From NCBI GenBank assembly GCA_900543975.1, contig UQTI01000009.1, positions 1 through 57,809 on the forward strand: a stretch of DNA of 57,809 nt, given 5' to 3'. This document shows positions 8,128 through 16,812 of this stretch, piece by piece. The position numbers and the translations under genes are program-made. Each line of letters starts with the position of its first letter. The stretch's first letter is position 1. The stretch comes from an uncultured Prevotella sp. (lineage in GTDB: Bacteria > Bacteroidota > Bacteroidia > Bacteroidales > Bacteroidaceae). The notes under the pieces were generated by a model. The model made no database searches and was not told where the DNA came from. It saw only the letters and a list, made by a program, of their open reading frames with translations.

Positions 8128-9798
8128 ATGTGTGGAATAGTATCTATTTTCAACATTCAGGAACAGACACCTGAGTTGCGTCAGAAGGCTTTGCGCATGA
8201 GTCAGAAAATTCGTCATCGTGGTCCCGATTGGAGCGGCATCTACACTGGTGGGTCGGCAATCTTGTGTCATGAGCGACTGTCTATCGTCGACCCTGAGTC
8301 GGGCAAGCAGCCTCTGTTCTCGTCTGACAAGAAGCAGGTGCTGGCGGTCAATGGTGAGATCTACAACCATCAGGACATACGTCGCCGCTATGCCGGCAAG
8401 TATCAGTTTCAGACGGGTAGCGACTGCGAGGTGATCCTCGCCCTCTACCGCGACAAAGGCATCGATTTCTTGGAGGACCTCAGTGGCATCTTCGCTTTCG
8501 CCCTCTACGATGCCGAGCGCGACGAGTTCCTGATTGCTCGTGACCCCATAGGCGTAATACCTCTTTACATCGGCTACGACGACGATGGCAAAGTGTATGT
8601 GGCAAGCGAACTGAAAGCTCTTGAGGGACAGTGTGACCGCTATGAGCCGTTCCTTCCTGGCCACTATTATTGGAGCCGCGAGCCGGGAATGAAGAGATAT
8701 TATAAGCGCGACTGGTTCTCTTATGACGCTGTGAAAGACAACGCGGCAAGTGTGACCGACATCCACGATGCCCTTGAGGCAGCCGTGAAGCGTCAGCTCA
8801 TGAGCGATGTGCCTTACGGCGTGTTGCTGTCGGGAGGTCTCGATTCGTCTGTCATCAGTGCCATTGCAGAGAAATTTTCGGAGCGTCGCATAGAAGACGA
8901 TGACAAGGAACGTGCATGGTGGCCGCGCCTCCACTCGTTTGCGGTGGGCTTGAAAGGAGCGCCAGACCTTGCTAAGGCTAAGCTCGTGGCCGATTATATA
9001 GGTACCGTGCATCACGAAATAAACTACACCATCCAAGAGGGTCTCGATGCCATTCGCGATGTGATCTATTTCATAGAGACCTATGACGTGACGACCGTGC
9101 GTGCCTCTACGCCAATGTATCTGTTGGCGCGTGTCATCAAGTCGATGGGCATAAAGATGGTGCTGTCGGGCGAGGGTGCCGACGAGATCTTCGGTGGTTA
9201 CCTCTATTTCCATAAAGCCCCATCGCCCAAGGCGTTCCATGAGGAGACCGTGCGCAAGCTCTCAAAACTCTACATGTACGACTGCCTTCGTGCCAACAAA
9301 AGTCTGTCGGCATGGGGCGTGGAAGGTCGCGTGCCGTTCCTCGACAAGGAGTTTCTTGATGTGGCCATGCGCACCAACCCTGAGGCAAAGATGTGTCCGG
9401 GCAAGACCATTGAGAAACGTATCGTGCGCGAGGCTTTTGCCAACATGTTGCCCGATGAGGTGGCATGGCGACAGAAAGAGCAGTTTAGCGACGGTGTGGG
9501 CTACTCGTGGATCGACACCCTCAAGAAGATCACCTCTGACCAGGTTAGTGACGAGCAGATGGCACATGCCGCCGAGCGGTTCCCCATCAACCCGCCAAGA
9601 AATAAAGAAGAATACTACTATCGATCTATTTTTGCCGAGCATTTCCCCAGCGACTCGGCAGCCCGCTCGGTACCCAGTGTGCCCAGTGTGGCGTGCAGCA
9701 CCGCTGAAGCCCTGGCATGGGACGAGGCGTTCAAGAACATGAACGACCCCAGTGGCCGTGCAGTGGCTGGTGTGCATGAAGAAGCTTATAAACATTAG
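8128..9798 (+). CDS. asnB: Asparagine synthetase B, glutamine-hydrolysing
   Basis: The enzyme makes asparagine from aspartate, ATP and glutamine. The 556-residue protein has an N-terminal class II glutaminase domain: after Met removal C2 is the nucleophile (MCGIVSIFNI), followed by RHRGPDWSG (29-37), LSIVDPESGKQPLF (51-64) and NGEIYNH (75-81). The C-terminal synthetase domain carries the PP-loop pyrophosphatase motif SGGLDSS (235-241) and a downstream LSGEGADEIFGGYLYFH segment. Residues 490-540 contain a short low-complexity stretch (SVPSVPSV). It lies 142 bp after amtB with a hairpin in the leader and ends 24 bp before a strong terminator, so it closes the nitrogen operon. Confidence 0.97.
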   Translation: MCGIVSIFNIQEQTPELRQKALRMSQKIRHRGPDWSGIYTGGSAILCHERLSIVDPESGKQPLFSSDKKQVLAVNGEIYNHQDIRRRYAGKYQFQTGSDCEVILALYRDKGIDFLEDLSGIFAFALYDAERDEFLIARDPIGVIPLYIGYDDDGKVYVASELKALEGQCDRYEPFLPGHYYWSREPGMKRYYKRDWFSYDAVKDNAASVTDIHDALEAAVKRQLMSDVPYGVLLSGGLDSSVISAIAEKFSERRIEDDDKERAWWPRLHSFAVGLKGAPDLAKAKLVADYIGTVHHEINYTIQEGLDAIRDVIYFIETYDVTTVRASTPMYLLARVIKSMGIKMVLSGEGADEIFGGYLYFHKAPSPKAFHEETVRKLSKLYMYDCLRANKSLSAWGVEGRVPFLDKEFLDVAMRTNPEAKMCPGKTIEKRIVREAFANMLPDEVAWRQKEQFSDGVGYSWIDTLKKITSDQVSDEQMAHAAERFPINPPRNKEEYYYRSIFAEHFPSDSAARSVPSVPSVACSTAEALAWDEAFKNMNDPSGRAVAGVHEEAYKH

Positions 9799-9822
9799 AA
9801 TTTACCTTTTGACAATCACGAT

Positions 9823-9865
9823 GGGGCAGAACGCAAGAGCAAGCGTTGCTGCCCCTATTTCTTTT
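9823..9865 (+). terminator. Terminator of asnB
   Basis: GGGGCAGAACGC and GCGTTGCTGCCCC pair with one bulged G, followed by a T-rich tract (TATTTCTTTT). It separates the nitrogen block from the DnaA-box region. Confidence 0.85.
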
Positions 9866-9884
9866 GTGCAAGGTTGAGTGGAAA

Positions 9885-10110
9885 TGTGGATAACTCTTCG
9901 CCGTTATGCAATGAAATTGACCGTGATTGTGGATAACTCTGTAACTTGTTGACAAACAGTGGCACAAACATGTTGATAACTTTGTGGAAAAGATGCGTTA
10001 TCAACATCGTTTAGTGTTGTTTTCCACATGTTTGAATCATCATTTTATTCTTAAAAGAAAGCCTTGAAAAAACGGTCTTGAGAAAAACTGATGACCATTT
10101 GAAAAAACAG
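9885..10110. other. DnaA-box cluster, candidate replication origin (oriC)
   Basis: Six DnaA-box-like nonamers lie in 144 bp. Two are perfect TTATCCACA on minus (9885-9893, 9928-9936). Two are TTATCAACA (minus 9971-9979, plus 9998-10006). Two are TTTTCCACA (minus 9983-9991, plus 10020-10028). A degenerate box, TTATGCAAT, is at 9904-9912. The cluster is followed by an A/T-rich stretch (10036-10110) that could be the unwinding element. It sits in a 466-bp gene-free gap between asnB and a glycosyltransferase, after a terminator. The gap otherwise holds only the promoter at 10124-10154. No dnaA gene is in the window; Bacteroidetes origins need not be next to dnaA. Origin function is inferred. Confidence 0.6.
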
Positions 10111-10123
10111 ATAGCTGTCAATG

Positions 10124-10154
10124 TTGCGTAATTCAAGAATTTTATGTAAGTTTG
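10124..10154 (+). promoter_or_regulatory. Promoter of the envelope-glycan gene block
   Basis: A TTG-containing -33 box (TTGCG, from 10124) and TAAGTTTG (10147-10154) are correctly spaced. This is the only clear promoter I see before the run of plus-strand genes to 23079. Confidence 0.6.
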
Positions 10155-10264
10155 CATATTAAACAAAAATTGAAGCCCATGGCTTCTTTTCCAACACCCT
10201 CAATTGCTGCCGTTATGACGTGGTGAGCAATGTGACAACCAAGGTTAAAGATAAGAAATTAACG

Positions 10265-11539
10265 ATGAGGATACTAATTGTCAACACAAGCGAGAGAACA
10301 GGTGGAGCAGCTGTTGCTGCCAACCGACTGATGGAGGCTCTGAAGAACAACGGCGTGAAAGCTAAGATGCTGGTGGTAAACAAAACCTCCGACCAACTGA
10401 CGGTGGTGGGGTTGTCGCACCAGTGGCTCCAACGGTGGCGGTTCCTCTGGGAACGGTTCACCGTCTTCTGTCATCTCCATTTCTCCAAGAACAATCTCTT
10501 TGCTATCGATATCGCCAACACGGGAGCCGACATAACGTCGCTGCCCGAGTTTCGCGAGGCCGACCTCATTCACCTGTCGTGGATAAACCAGGGCATGCTG
10601 TCGCTCAGTGACATAAGAAAGATCGTGAAGAGCGGCAAGCCCGTGGTGTGGACCATGCACGACCTGTGGCCCGCAACGGCCATCTGCCATTATGCGCGCC
10701 AGTGTGCGATGTTCAAGACAGGCTGCCACAACTGCCGGCTGCTGCCAGGAGGAGGCTCTGCCAACGATCTCTCAAGCAAGGTGTGGCGCAAGAAGAAGGC
10801 GTTGTATCACAACTCCAACATTCAGTTTGTGACCTGTAGCCGATGGCTTGAGGCACAGGCGAAGCAGAGCGGGCTGTTCATAGGACAGAGGGTGTGCAAC
10901 ATTCCGAACCCCATCGACTCGCGCATATATGCTCCTGCCGACCGCCGCGAGGCACGTCTGAGCATGGGCCTGCCCGCCGAGGGGCGCGTCATCTTGTTCG
11001 TTGCACAGCGTGTTGACGATGAGCGTAAGGGCGTGGCATTCTTCATTGAGGCCATCAACCGCCTGGCCGCCTCGTCGCCACAGTTTGCCGAAACCACCTC
11101 CGTGGCTGTCATCGGCAAGAACAGCGAGCAGATTGCTGACGAGATAAAAATACGCACCTTCGCTCTCGGAACAATCAGTGGCAGTCATGCCATGGCTGCT
11201 GCCTACAACGCCGCCGATGTGTTTGTGCTGCCCTCGCTTGAAGACAACCTGCCCAACACCATTATGGAATCGATGGCCTGTGGTGTGCCGTGTGTGGGAT
11301 TTCGTGTGGGAGGCATCCCGGAGATGATCGACCATCGCCGCAACGGCTACATTGCCAACTTTAAAGACACCGCTGACCTGGCTGCCGGCATCAGTTGGGT
11401 GCTCACCGAGGCCGATCACGACAGTCTGTCTCATGAGGCACGCAACAAGGTGCTGCATTGCTATTCACAACAGAACGTAGCAGCGCAATATGTCGAGGTT
11501 TACAACGAGATGATAGCGCAAAAGACTTACCGAATATAG
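10265..11539 (+). CDS. Glycosyltransferase, GT4 family
   Basis: A cytoplasmic GT-B enzyme that probably transfers a sugar from a nucleotide donor to a surface-glycan intermediate; substrate unknown. The N-terminal Rossmann domain begins MRILIVNTSERTGGAAVAAN (1-20), typical of GT4 acceptor domains. The C-terminal domain holds ILFVAQRVDDERKG (243-256) and the donor signature FVLPSLEDNLPNTIMESMAC (320-339), with the two family Glu residues. Between them four cysteines (C141, C147, C154, C157) follow TMHDLWPATAICHY; this Cys-rich insert occurs in a Bacteroidetes subgroup and could bind metal. I start at ATG 10265 because the domain begins there; a GTG at 10220 would add 15 unlike residues. It is the first gene of the glycan block. 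Confidence 0.88.
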   Translation: MRILIVNTSERTGGAAVAANRLMEALKNNGVKAKMLVVNKTSDQLTVVGLSHQWLQRWRFLWERFTVFCHLHFSKNNLFAIDIANTGADITSLPEFREADLIHLSWINQGMLSLSDIRKIVKSGKPVVWTMHDLWPATAICHYARQCAMFKTGCHNCRLLPGGGSANDLSSKVWRKKKALYHNSNIQFVTCSRWLEAQAKQSGLFIGQRVCNIPNPIDSRIYAPADRREARLSMGLPAEGRVILFVAQRVDDERKGVAFFIEAINRLAASSPQFAETTSVAVIGKNSEQIADEIKIRTFALGTISGSHAMAAAYNAADVFVLPSLEDNLPNTIMESMACGVPCVGFRVGGIPEMIDHRRNGYIANFKDTADLAAGISWVLTEADHDSLSHEARNKVLHCYSQQNVAAQYVEVYNEMIAQKTYRI

Positions 11540-11551
11540 ATTTTTTTTAAT

Positions 11552-12328
11552 ATGATACGTTTTTCAATCATCACCTGCACGTTCAATGCCGAGGCGGTGA
11601 TAGAGCGAACACTCGACAGTGTGCTTGAGCAGACACACAGTCATCTGGAGCATCTCATCATTGACGGTGCTTCAAAAGACCGCACTGTCGAGATGGCGCA
11701 ACACTATAAGACGAAGAGCGATGAAGAAGACCACTGTCATGACGTGATCATCTGTTCAGAGCCCGACGGCGGATTGTATGATGCCATGAACAAAGCCATA
11801 GCTAAGGCCACGGGCGACTATGTGCTCTTCCTTAACGCCGGCGATGTGTTTCCCTCTCCCGACACGTTGGAGATGGTGGCAGAAAGTGTGGGCGATGGCG
11901 AGGCGTTGCCCGCTGTGCTCTATGGCGACACCGACATCGTGAACGAAGAGGGACGGTTCCTGCGCCACCGCCGCCTGGCAGCACCCAGACGGCTCACCTG
12001 GCGGTCGTTCATGAAAGGCATGCTGGTGTGTCATCAGGCGTTTTATGCACGCACCGACCTTGCCAAGCAGACACCTTATAATCTCGACTATCGCTATTCT
12101 GCCGATGTCGACTGGTGCATACGCATCATGCGTGAAGCACGCCGCCGCCGTCTGCCCATGCGCAATGTGGGAGGTGTGGTAGTCAACTTCCTCGATGGCG
12201 GCATGACAACAGCCAACCACCGTGCATCGCTCAAGGAACGGTTCCGCGTGATGTGCCGTCACTATGGTTTCGTGCCTACATGCCTCATGCACGTCTGGTT
12301 TGTGGTGAGAAGTGTTACAAAGAAATAG
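11552..12328 (+). CDS. Glycosyltransferase, GT2 family
   Basis: A GT-A fold enzyme of 258 residues that likely extends a lipid-linked or surface oligosaccharide at the cytoplasmic face. It begins MIRFSIITCTFNAEAVIERT (1-20), the classic GT2 start. LIIDGASKDRT (35-45) is the nucleotide-binding Asp motif, and SEPDGGLYDAMNKAIAKATG (69-88) with FLNAGD (93-98) is the WcaE-like pattern in which the canonical DXD is replaced. The YSADVDWCIRIM segment near residue 190 supplies the probable catalytic Asp. No transmembrane segment is evident. It starts 12 bp after the GT4 gene and is surely in the same operon. Substrate and linkage are not predictable. Confidence 0.87.
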   Translation: MIRFSIITCTFNAEAVIERTLDSVLEQTHSHLEHLIIDGASKDRTVEMAQHYKTKSDEEDHCHDVIICSEPDGGLYDAMNKAIAKATGDYVLFLNAGDVFPSPDTLEMVAESVGDGEALPAVLYGDTDIVNEEGRFLRHRRLAAPRRLTWRSFMKGMLVCHQAFYARTDLAKQTPYNLDYRYSADVDWCIRIMREARRRRLPMRNVGGVVVNFLDGGMTTANHRASLKERFRVMCRHYGFVPTCLMHVWFVVRSVTKK

Positions 12329-12365
12329 ACTCATTGTAAAAAAAAATAATGTTTCAAGAAAAAAT

Positions 12366-14201
12366 ATGAAACTACCTCATTGGTTTTATAAGCTCCTGTC
12401 ACTGGTGACGATGCCCCTGCGCAAGAATCCAGCCTTTTTTGTGTTCATGTATGTGTTGGGTTGCGTCTGCGCATGGTCTACCTTGTCACATGCCAGAGGA
12501 GCGGAGCTCTACGACAATCTCTATCTGGAGCTGTTTCTCGATGTTTATGTGCTGACGGCTCTGCTGTCGTTGCTGCCCCGTGTGGTCATGCCGTGGGTCA
12601 GGGCGCTGCTCTATGTGGTGTTCTATGCCGTGGCGCTGACCGATGTCTACTGCTTCGTGAAGTTCGACTCCACGCTCACACCCACCATGCTTCTGCTTGT
12701 TGGCGAGACCGACGAGCGCGAGGCGGGCGAGTTTTTGCAGTCGTGCGTGTCGCCCGACGTGCTGTTCAGCAACGTGGGATGGGTGCTGCTCATCATGCTC
12801 ATCCACATCTTTATATCTCTCGAGTTGCGGTTCCCACACCTTATGCCGCGTAAGGTTAAGGAGTGGGGCAAGGCAGCGCGTGACAAGGTGGCATCGTGGC
12901 GAATGTGTATTGTGCCCCCAACAGCTGTGCTGCTCATTGCTCTTGTGGTGTGGGCGGTGTCGGAGAGTGCTCACAACAAGGCAGCAACATGGAAGTTGCT
13001 CACAGCTCCCACCATTGGCGACGTGGAACACACGCTCACGGAGAAAGACCATGCCGTGCTCTACCATCCCATCTATCGCCTCGTGTTCAGCATCTATGCC
13101 AACGAGCTGACCGCCAGTCAGGTGACCAAGCTCGTAAGGGCCGCCGACAAGGTGAAGGTTGACAGCTGCTCGTTTACCAGTCCGGAGATTGTCCTTATCA
13201 TCGGTGAGAGCTACAACCGTCACCACTCGTCACAGTATGGCTACGTCATGCCCACCACGCCACGCCAGAAGAAGCGTGAGCGCACGGGGCGTCTTGTCAA
13301 GTTTACAGACGTGGTGGCACCATGGAACCTCACGAGCTTTGTGTTCAAGAACCTCTTCTCCATGCATGTCGTGGGACAGAAGGGCGAGTGGTGCGACTAT
13401 CCGCTCTTCCCCGAGCTGTTCCGTAAGGCAGGCTATCATGTGACGTTCCTCACGAACCAGTTCTTGCCCAAAGCCAAGGAGGCGGTCTACGATTTCAGTG
13501 GCGGCTTCTTCCTCAACAACCCGAAGCTCAGTGCGGCACAGTTTGACACGCGCAACGACAAGCTGCATGTCTTCGACGAGGGCTTGCTCAAAGACTATGA
13601 CGAGCTGAAGGCGCAAGAGGGTGACCATAACCTCACCATCTTCCACCTCATTGGCCAGCATGTGGTCTACAGGCAGCGCAGTCCGAAAGACCGCAAACAT
13701 TTCAAGGGCGACGATTACATAGACATCAAACCCAACCTCAACGCGAGGGAGCGCGGCATCCTGTCCGACTATGACAACGCCATCCTCTATAACGACTCCA
13801 TCGTGGATCAGATCATGCAGCGCTTCGAACAGCGTGAGGCCATCGTGATCTATGTTCCCGATCATGGCGAGGAGTGTTATGAAGGCGACATGCACTTCTT
13901 CTGTCGTCTCCACTCTGCCGACATCGATGCCCGTCTGGCACATGCCGAGTTTGACATCCCCTTCTGGATCTGGTGCTCAAAAAAATATGTGCGCCGACAC
14001 CCGAAGGTGTTCCGCGAGATTGTGGCAGCGCGACATCGCAGGTTCATGACCGATGCCTTGCCACATCTGCTCGTCTACCTTGCAGGCATACATGCGCCCG
14101 ACTATAACAGCAAGTATAACCTTATCTCGCCCGACTATGACGAGATGAGGCCACGCATACTGAAAGGCACCACCGACTATGACAAGTTAAGCGAAAAGTG
14201 A
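12366..14201 (+). CDS. EptA-like phosphoethanolamine/sulfatase-fold transferase
   Basis: A membrane enzyme with about five hydrophobic segments in residues 1-200 and a periplasmic alkaline-phosphatase-superfamily domain. It most resembles EptA-type enzymes, which add phosphoethanolamine to lipid A or glycans. IVLIIGESYNRHHSSQYGY (275-293) has the metal-binding Glu (E281) and the family's GES/GET start. NLTSFVFKNLFSMH (321-334) aligns with the segment holding the nucleophilic Thr (T323 is the best candidate). DHGEE (499-503) and the later MHFFCRLH (509-516) carry the other metal ligands. Length 611 residues is normal. I start at ATG 12366; an upstream TTG would overlap the previous gene. The next gene's alternative GTG overlaps the stop (GTGA). 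The substrate group is inferred. Confidence 0.82.
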   Translation: MKLPHWFYKLLSLVTMPLRKNPAFFVFMYVLGCVCAWSTLSHARGAELYDNLYLELFLDVYVLTALLSLLPRVVMPWVRALLYVVFYAVALTDVYCFVKFDSTLTPTMLLLVGETDEREAGEFLQSCVSPDVLFSNVGWVLLIMLIHIFISLELRFPHLMPRKVKEWGKAARDKVASWRMCIVPPTAVLLIALVVWAVSESAHNKAATWKLLTAPTIGDVEHTLTEKDHAVLYHPIYRLVFSIYANELTASQVTKLVRAADKVKVDSCSFTSPEIVLIIGESYNRHHSSQYGYVMPTTPRQKKRERTGRLVKFTDVVAPWNLTSFVFKNLFSMHVVGQKGEWCDYPLFPELFRKAGYHVTFLTNQFLPKAKEAVYDFSGGFFLNNPKLSAAQFDTRNDKLHVFDEGLLKDYDELKAQEGDHNLTIFHLIGQHVVYRQRSPKDRKHFKGDDYIDIKPNLNARERGILSDYDNAILYNDSIVDQIMQRFEQREAIVIYVPDHGEECYEGDMHFFCRLHSADIDARLAHAEFDIPFWIWCSKKYVRRHPKVFREIVAARHRRFMTDALPHLLVYLAGIHAPDYNSKYNLISPDYDEMRPRILKGTTDYDKLSEK

Positions 14202-14221
14202 CAAAGCGAAAAGTGATGATT

Positions 14222-15361
14222 ATGAATAACAGACAACCAATACTCTCGATGACGCAATGCTCAGCCCTTCGCGGACTGGCTATCATCGGCATATTTTTGC
14301 ATAACTACTGCCATTGGCTGGGACTGGCGGTGAAGGAGAACGAATATACGTTCACCATCGACAAATGCAGACGCTTGCTTGAGGTGATGACACATCCCGA
14401 CATCAACCTCCCCGTTCACCTGCTGTCGTTCTTCGGCCATTATGGTGTGCCCGTGTTCCTGTTCCTCAGCGCTTACGGACTTGTAATGAAATATGAGGGA
14501 GGAACTGCCAACGGAGGGACCGCCAATGGAGGGACCACCAACGGAGGGACCACCAACGGAGGATCAACCCCATCACCCCTCGCCTTTCTGCGTTATCATT
14601 ACCTCAAACTGTTTAAGATGATGGTGGTAGGTTTTGTCGCTTTCACCATGGTCGATGCCATAACGCCGGGCCGCTGGCACTACACGCCTCTAACTATCAT
14701 TGCACAGCTTGGCATGTTCAACAACATCATGCCCGACCCTGACCATGTGATATGGCCAGGTCCCTTCTGGTTCTTCGGACTGATGTTTCAGCTCTACATC
14801 GTCTATCGTCTGCTGCTCTTCCGTAGAGGGTGGAAGCCGTTGGCGATCCTTGTGGTTGTGTGTTGGCTCATGCAGGTGTTCTGCGACCCTGAAGGTGAGA
14901 CGCTTAACCGTGTGCGTTACAACTTTATGGGTGGCATGCTGCCGTTCGCTTTCGGTCTGCTGTTCGCACGCTATGGCCGCGAACTGAAGCAAGGAGCGTG
15001 GGTGGTGATAACGTTGGCATCGGCTCTGGCGGTGTTCTTCTTAAGCTTCAACTACCAGCTGTGGTTCTGGGTTCCGCTCTTTGTCTGCACCTTCTCTGTG
15101 GCTTTGGTTAAGCTCCTTCCCGCATCGTTCAACGAGAGGATGGTTTGGGTGGGCAGCATCTCAGCAGCTCTCTTCGTCATGCACCCCATAACGCGCAAGA
15201 TCTTTATACCCATCAGTCGCAGTGGCGATGTCTACACAGGCTTGCTCCTCTACATCATCGCCTCCATTGCCATTGCTTGGCTCTGCCGCGAACTGATGAG
15301 AAAAATACCGAACCCGAAGTTAAAGATAAAAAAAGGCTGCCGCCTTTTAAGGGAAAAGTGA
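14222..15361 (+). CDS. Acyltransferase 3 family membrane protein with a coding tandem repeat
   Basis: A polytopic protein of 379 residues that likely O-acylates a cell-surface sugar. The start SALRGLAIIGIFLHNYCHWL (14-33) has the family's Arg (R17) and the catalytic-type His (H27); about ten hydrophobic segments follow. Between the first hydrophobic segments is a repeat of five-residue units (GGTAN, GGTAN, GGTTN, GGTTN, GGST; residues 93-112) made by 15-bp DNA units. The C-terminal tail after KIPNPKLK (KIKKGCRLLREK) is encoded by an intergenic repeat and is probably not part of the ancestral protein. ATG at 14216 and GTG at 14198 are alternative starts; the word AGCGAAAAGTGA is duplicated there. 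Confidence 0.83.
   Translation: MNNRQPILSMTQCSALRGLAIIGIFLHNYCHWLGLAVKENEYTFTIDKCRRLLEVMTHPDINLPVHLLSFFGHYGVPVFLFLSAYGLVMKYEGGTANGGTANGGTTNGGTTNGGSTPSPLAFLRYHYLKLFKMMVVGFVAFTMVDAITPGRWHYTPLTIIAQLGMFNNIMPDPDHVIWPGPFWFFGLMFQLYIVYRLLLFRRGWKPLAILVVVCWLMQVFCDPEGETLNRVRYNFMGGMLPFAFGLLFARYGRELKQGAWVVITLASALAVFFLSFNYQLWFWVPLFVCTFSVALVKLLPASFNERMVWVGSISAALFVMHPITRKIFIPISRSGDVYTGLLLYIIASIAIAWLCRELMRKIPNPKLKIKKGCRLLREK
14495..14570 (+). repeat. In-frame 15-bp tandem repeat in an acyltransferase gene
   Basis: About 4.6 units of GGAGGGACCACCAAC and variants keep the reading frame and encode GGT(A/T)N. The last two full units are identical, which suggests recent slippage. Confidence 0.85.
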
Positions 15362-15617
15362 AGAACGAAGAGTGAAGAATTCAATAGCCCTGGCCATTGC
15401 CTTTTAAGGGAAAAGTGAAGAACGAAGAGTGAAGAATTCAATAGCTCTGGCCATTGCCTATTAAGGGAAAAGTGAAGAGTGAAGAATTCAATAGCTCTGG
15501 CCATTGCCTATTAAGGGAAAAGTGAAGAGTGAAGAATTCAATAGCCCTGGCCATTGCCTATTAAGGGAAAAGTGAAGAACGAAGAGTGAAGAATTCAATA
15601 GCTTTGGCCATTCACTC
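15333..15617 (+). repeat. Tandem array of 50- and 57-bp units
   Basis: Five units share the words GAATTCAATAGCYCTGGCC, ATTGCCTWTTAAGGG and AAAAGTGAAG. Some carry a 7-bp insertion (AACGAAG), giving 57 bp rather than 50. The array starts inside the last codons of the upstream acyltransferase and runs to the hairpin element at 15617. Units are contiguous without spacers, so this is not CRISPR. Shorter members of the family occur at 28098-28200, 37935-38100, 44488-44520 and 56100-56190. Confidence 0.85.
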
Positions 15618-15716
15618 CCCTCCCTAAGGGGAGGGGTGAGCCGCGAAGCGGCGCGGGGGTGGGGCTGTAGGGATGTCCTCTCTCTCGTGCGGCGCGGGGG
15701 TGGGGCTGTAGGGTTG
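15612..15716. repeat. Hairpin-bearing GC-rich repeat (family with covarying stems), copy 1
   Basis: CACTCCCCTCCCTAAGGGGA forms a C/G stem, followed by GCCGCGAAGCGGC (hairpin) and GCGGGGGTGGGGCT. A partial second copy of GCGCGGGGGTGGGGCTGTAG follows at about 15690. It lies just upstream of the second acyltransferase. Confidence 0.8.
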
Positions 15717-15737
15717 TGGCTTTCAATTTTTTTATAT

Positions 15738-16736
15738 ATGAAAATACCCGATATCGAATTAGCAAATATCAGCCGCTACCGCGGCGAACTGATGGGAGCG
15801 GCAATGCTCTTCATCATACTCTTTCATGTGGGCTTGAGTCGTGGCGACCCATTCTACGGGTTGAGACGATGCGGCAATGTGGGAGTGGACATGTTCCTGT
15901 TCCTTAGTGGAGTGGGACTGTGGTATTCGTGGACGAAGAATCCGTCGTTCACACATTTCTTCAAACGCCGTTACCTGCGCATCTACCCCGTGTGGCTGTT
16001 GATGGCAAGCCTCTATTATGTGCCCGACTATCTCAACCACGGAGGCCACAGCAACAGCGTGGTCGACATGCTTGGCGACATCCTCATCAACTGGGACTTC
16101 TGGCTGCATGATGAGCTTACCTTCTGGTATGTGCCAGCCATAATGATGCTTTACACCTTCGCACCCGCCTACATGAAGCTCATCACGCGATGGCCCATGT
16201 ATCGTTGGCTGCCGCTGCTCATGGTTGTGTGGTGCGTCATGGTGCAGTGGGTGCTGCCCATACACCATGCCGTGGGACATCTCGAGATCTTCTGGAGTCG
16301 CGTGCCCATCTTCTTCATCGGCATCAACATGGGACAGTATGTCAAGGAGAAGGCCACGCTGCCCGGCTCGTCTGTCGGTCTGCTGTTTCTCACCTTCGCC
16401 ATGACCTTAGGCACATGCCTCTATCTCGAACAGGTGCGCCACGGACAGTTTCCCCTCTTCGTGGAGCGTATGCTCTACATACCGTTCACCATAACCGCCA
16501 TCTTGGTGCTCAACCGTGTGTTCCGACGCACGCCACGGTGGTTCAACAACTTCTGCAAGCTGGTGGGAGCGGTGAGCCTTGAGGCATACCTCATACATAT
16601 CCATTTCGTGCTCTGCTATGTGGAGCCTTATCGCCTTGGCTATTGGCCCACGTTCCTTATCACCGTCGCCATAACCATGCCGCTGGCTTGGTTGCTGCAT
16701 AAGTTGATCGACATGGCGGTAAGACGCTTCGAATAA
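15738..16736 (+). CDS. Acyltransferase 3 family membrane protein
   Basis: A second O-acyltransferase-like protein (332 residues, about ten hydrophobic segments), not closely similar to the first. RYRGELMGAAMLFIILFHVG (13-32) carries the family Arg (R15) and His (H30); GNVGVDMFLFLSGVGLWYSW (46-65) is the classic second motif. The frame is open upstream through repeat DNA, but ATG 15738 is chosen because the family motif starts 12 residues later and the upstream residues are translated repeat. It may add acetyl or a similar group to the glycan assembled by the neighbouring genes. Substrate unknown. Confidence 0.84.
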   Translation: MKIPDIELANISRYRGELMGAAMLFIILFHVGLSRGDPFYGLRRCGNVGVDMFLFLSGVGLWYSWTKNPSFTHFFKRRYLRIYPVWLLMASLYYVPDYLNHGGHSNSVVDMLGDILINWDFWLHDELTFWYVPAIMMLYTFAPAYMKLITRWPMYRWLPLLMVVWCVMVQWVLPIHHAVGHLEIFWSRVPIFFIGINMGQYVKEKATLPGSSVGLLFLTFAMTLGTCLYLEQVRHGQFPLFVERMLYIPFTITAILVLNRVFRRTPRWFNNFCKLVGAVSLEAYLIHIHFVLCYVEPYRLGYWPTFLITVAITMPLAWLLHKLIDMAVRRFE

Positions 16737-16812
16737 AAACAATAAAACATATCGGGGCTTGCCGATTTCTTTTGCCGGCTTGTCCTTTATACCCATGACA
16801 ATTTTAAAAAGT

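Noticed and set aside
12312..12365. Upstream TTG start for the EptA-like protein
   Set aside because: It would overlap the previous gene and add residues unlike the family; ATG at 12366 gives a normal membrane start.
15350..15617. Tandem array as a CRISPR
   Set aside because: Units are directly contiguous and nearly identical along their full length, with no unique spacers and no cas genes nearby.
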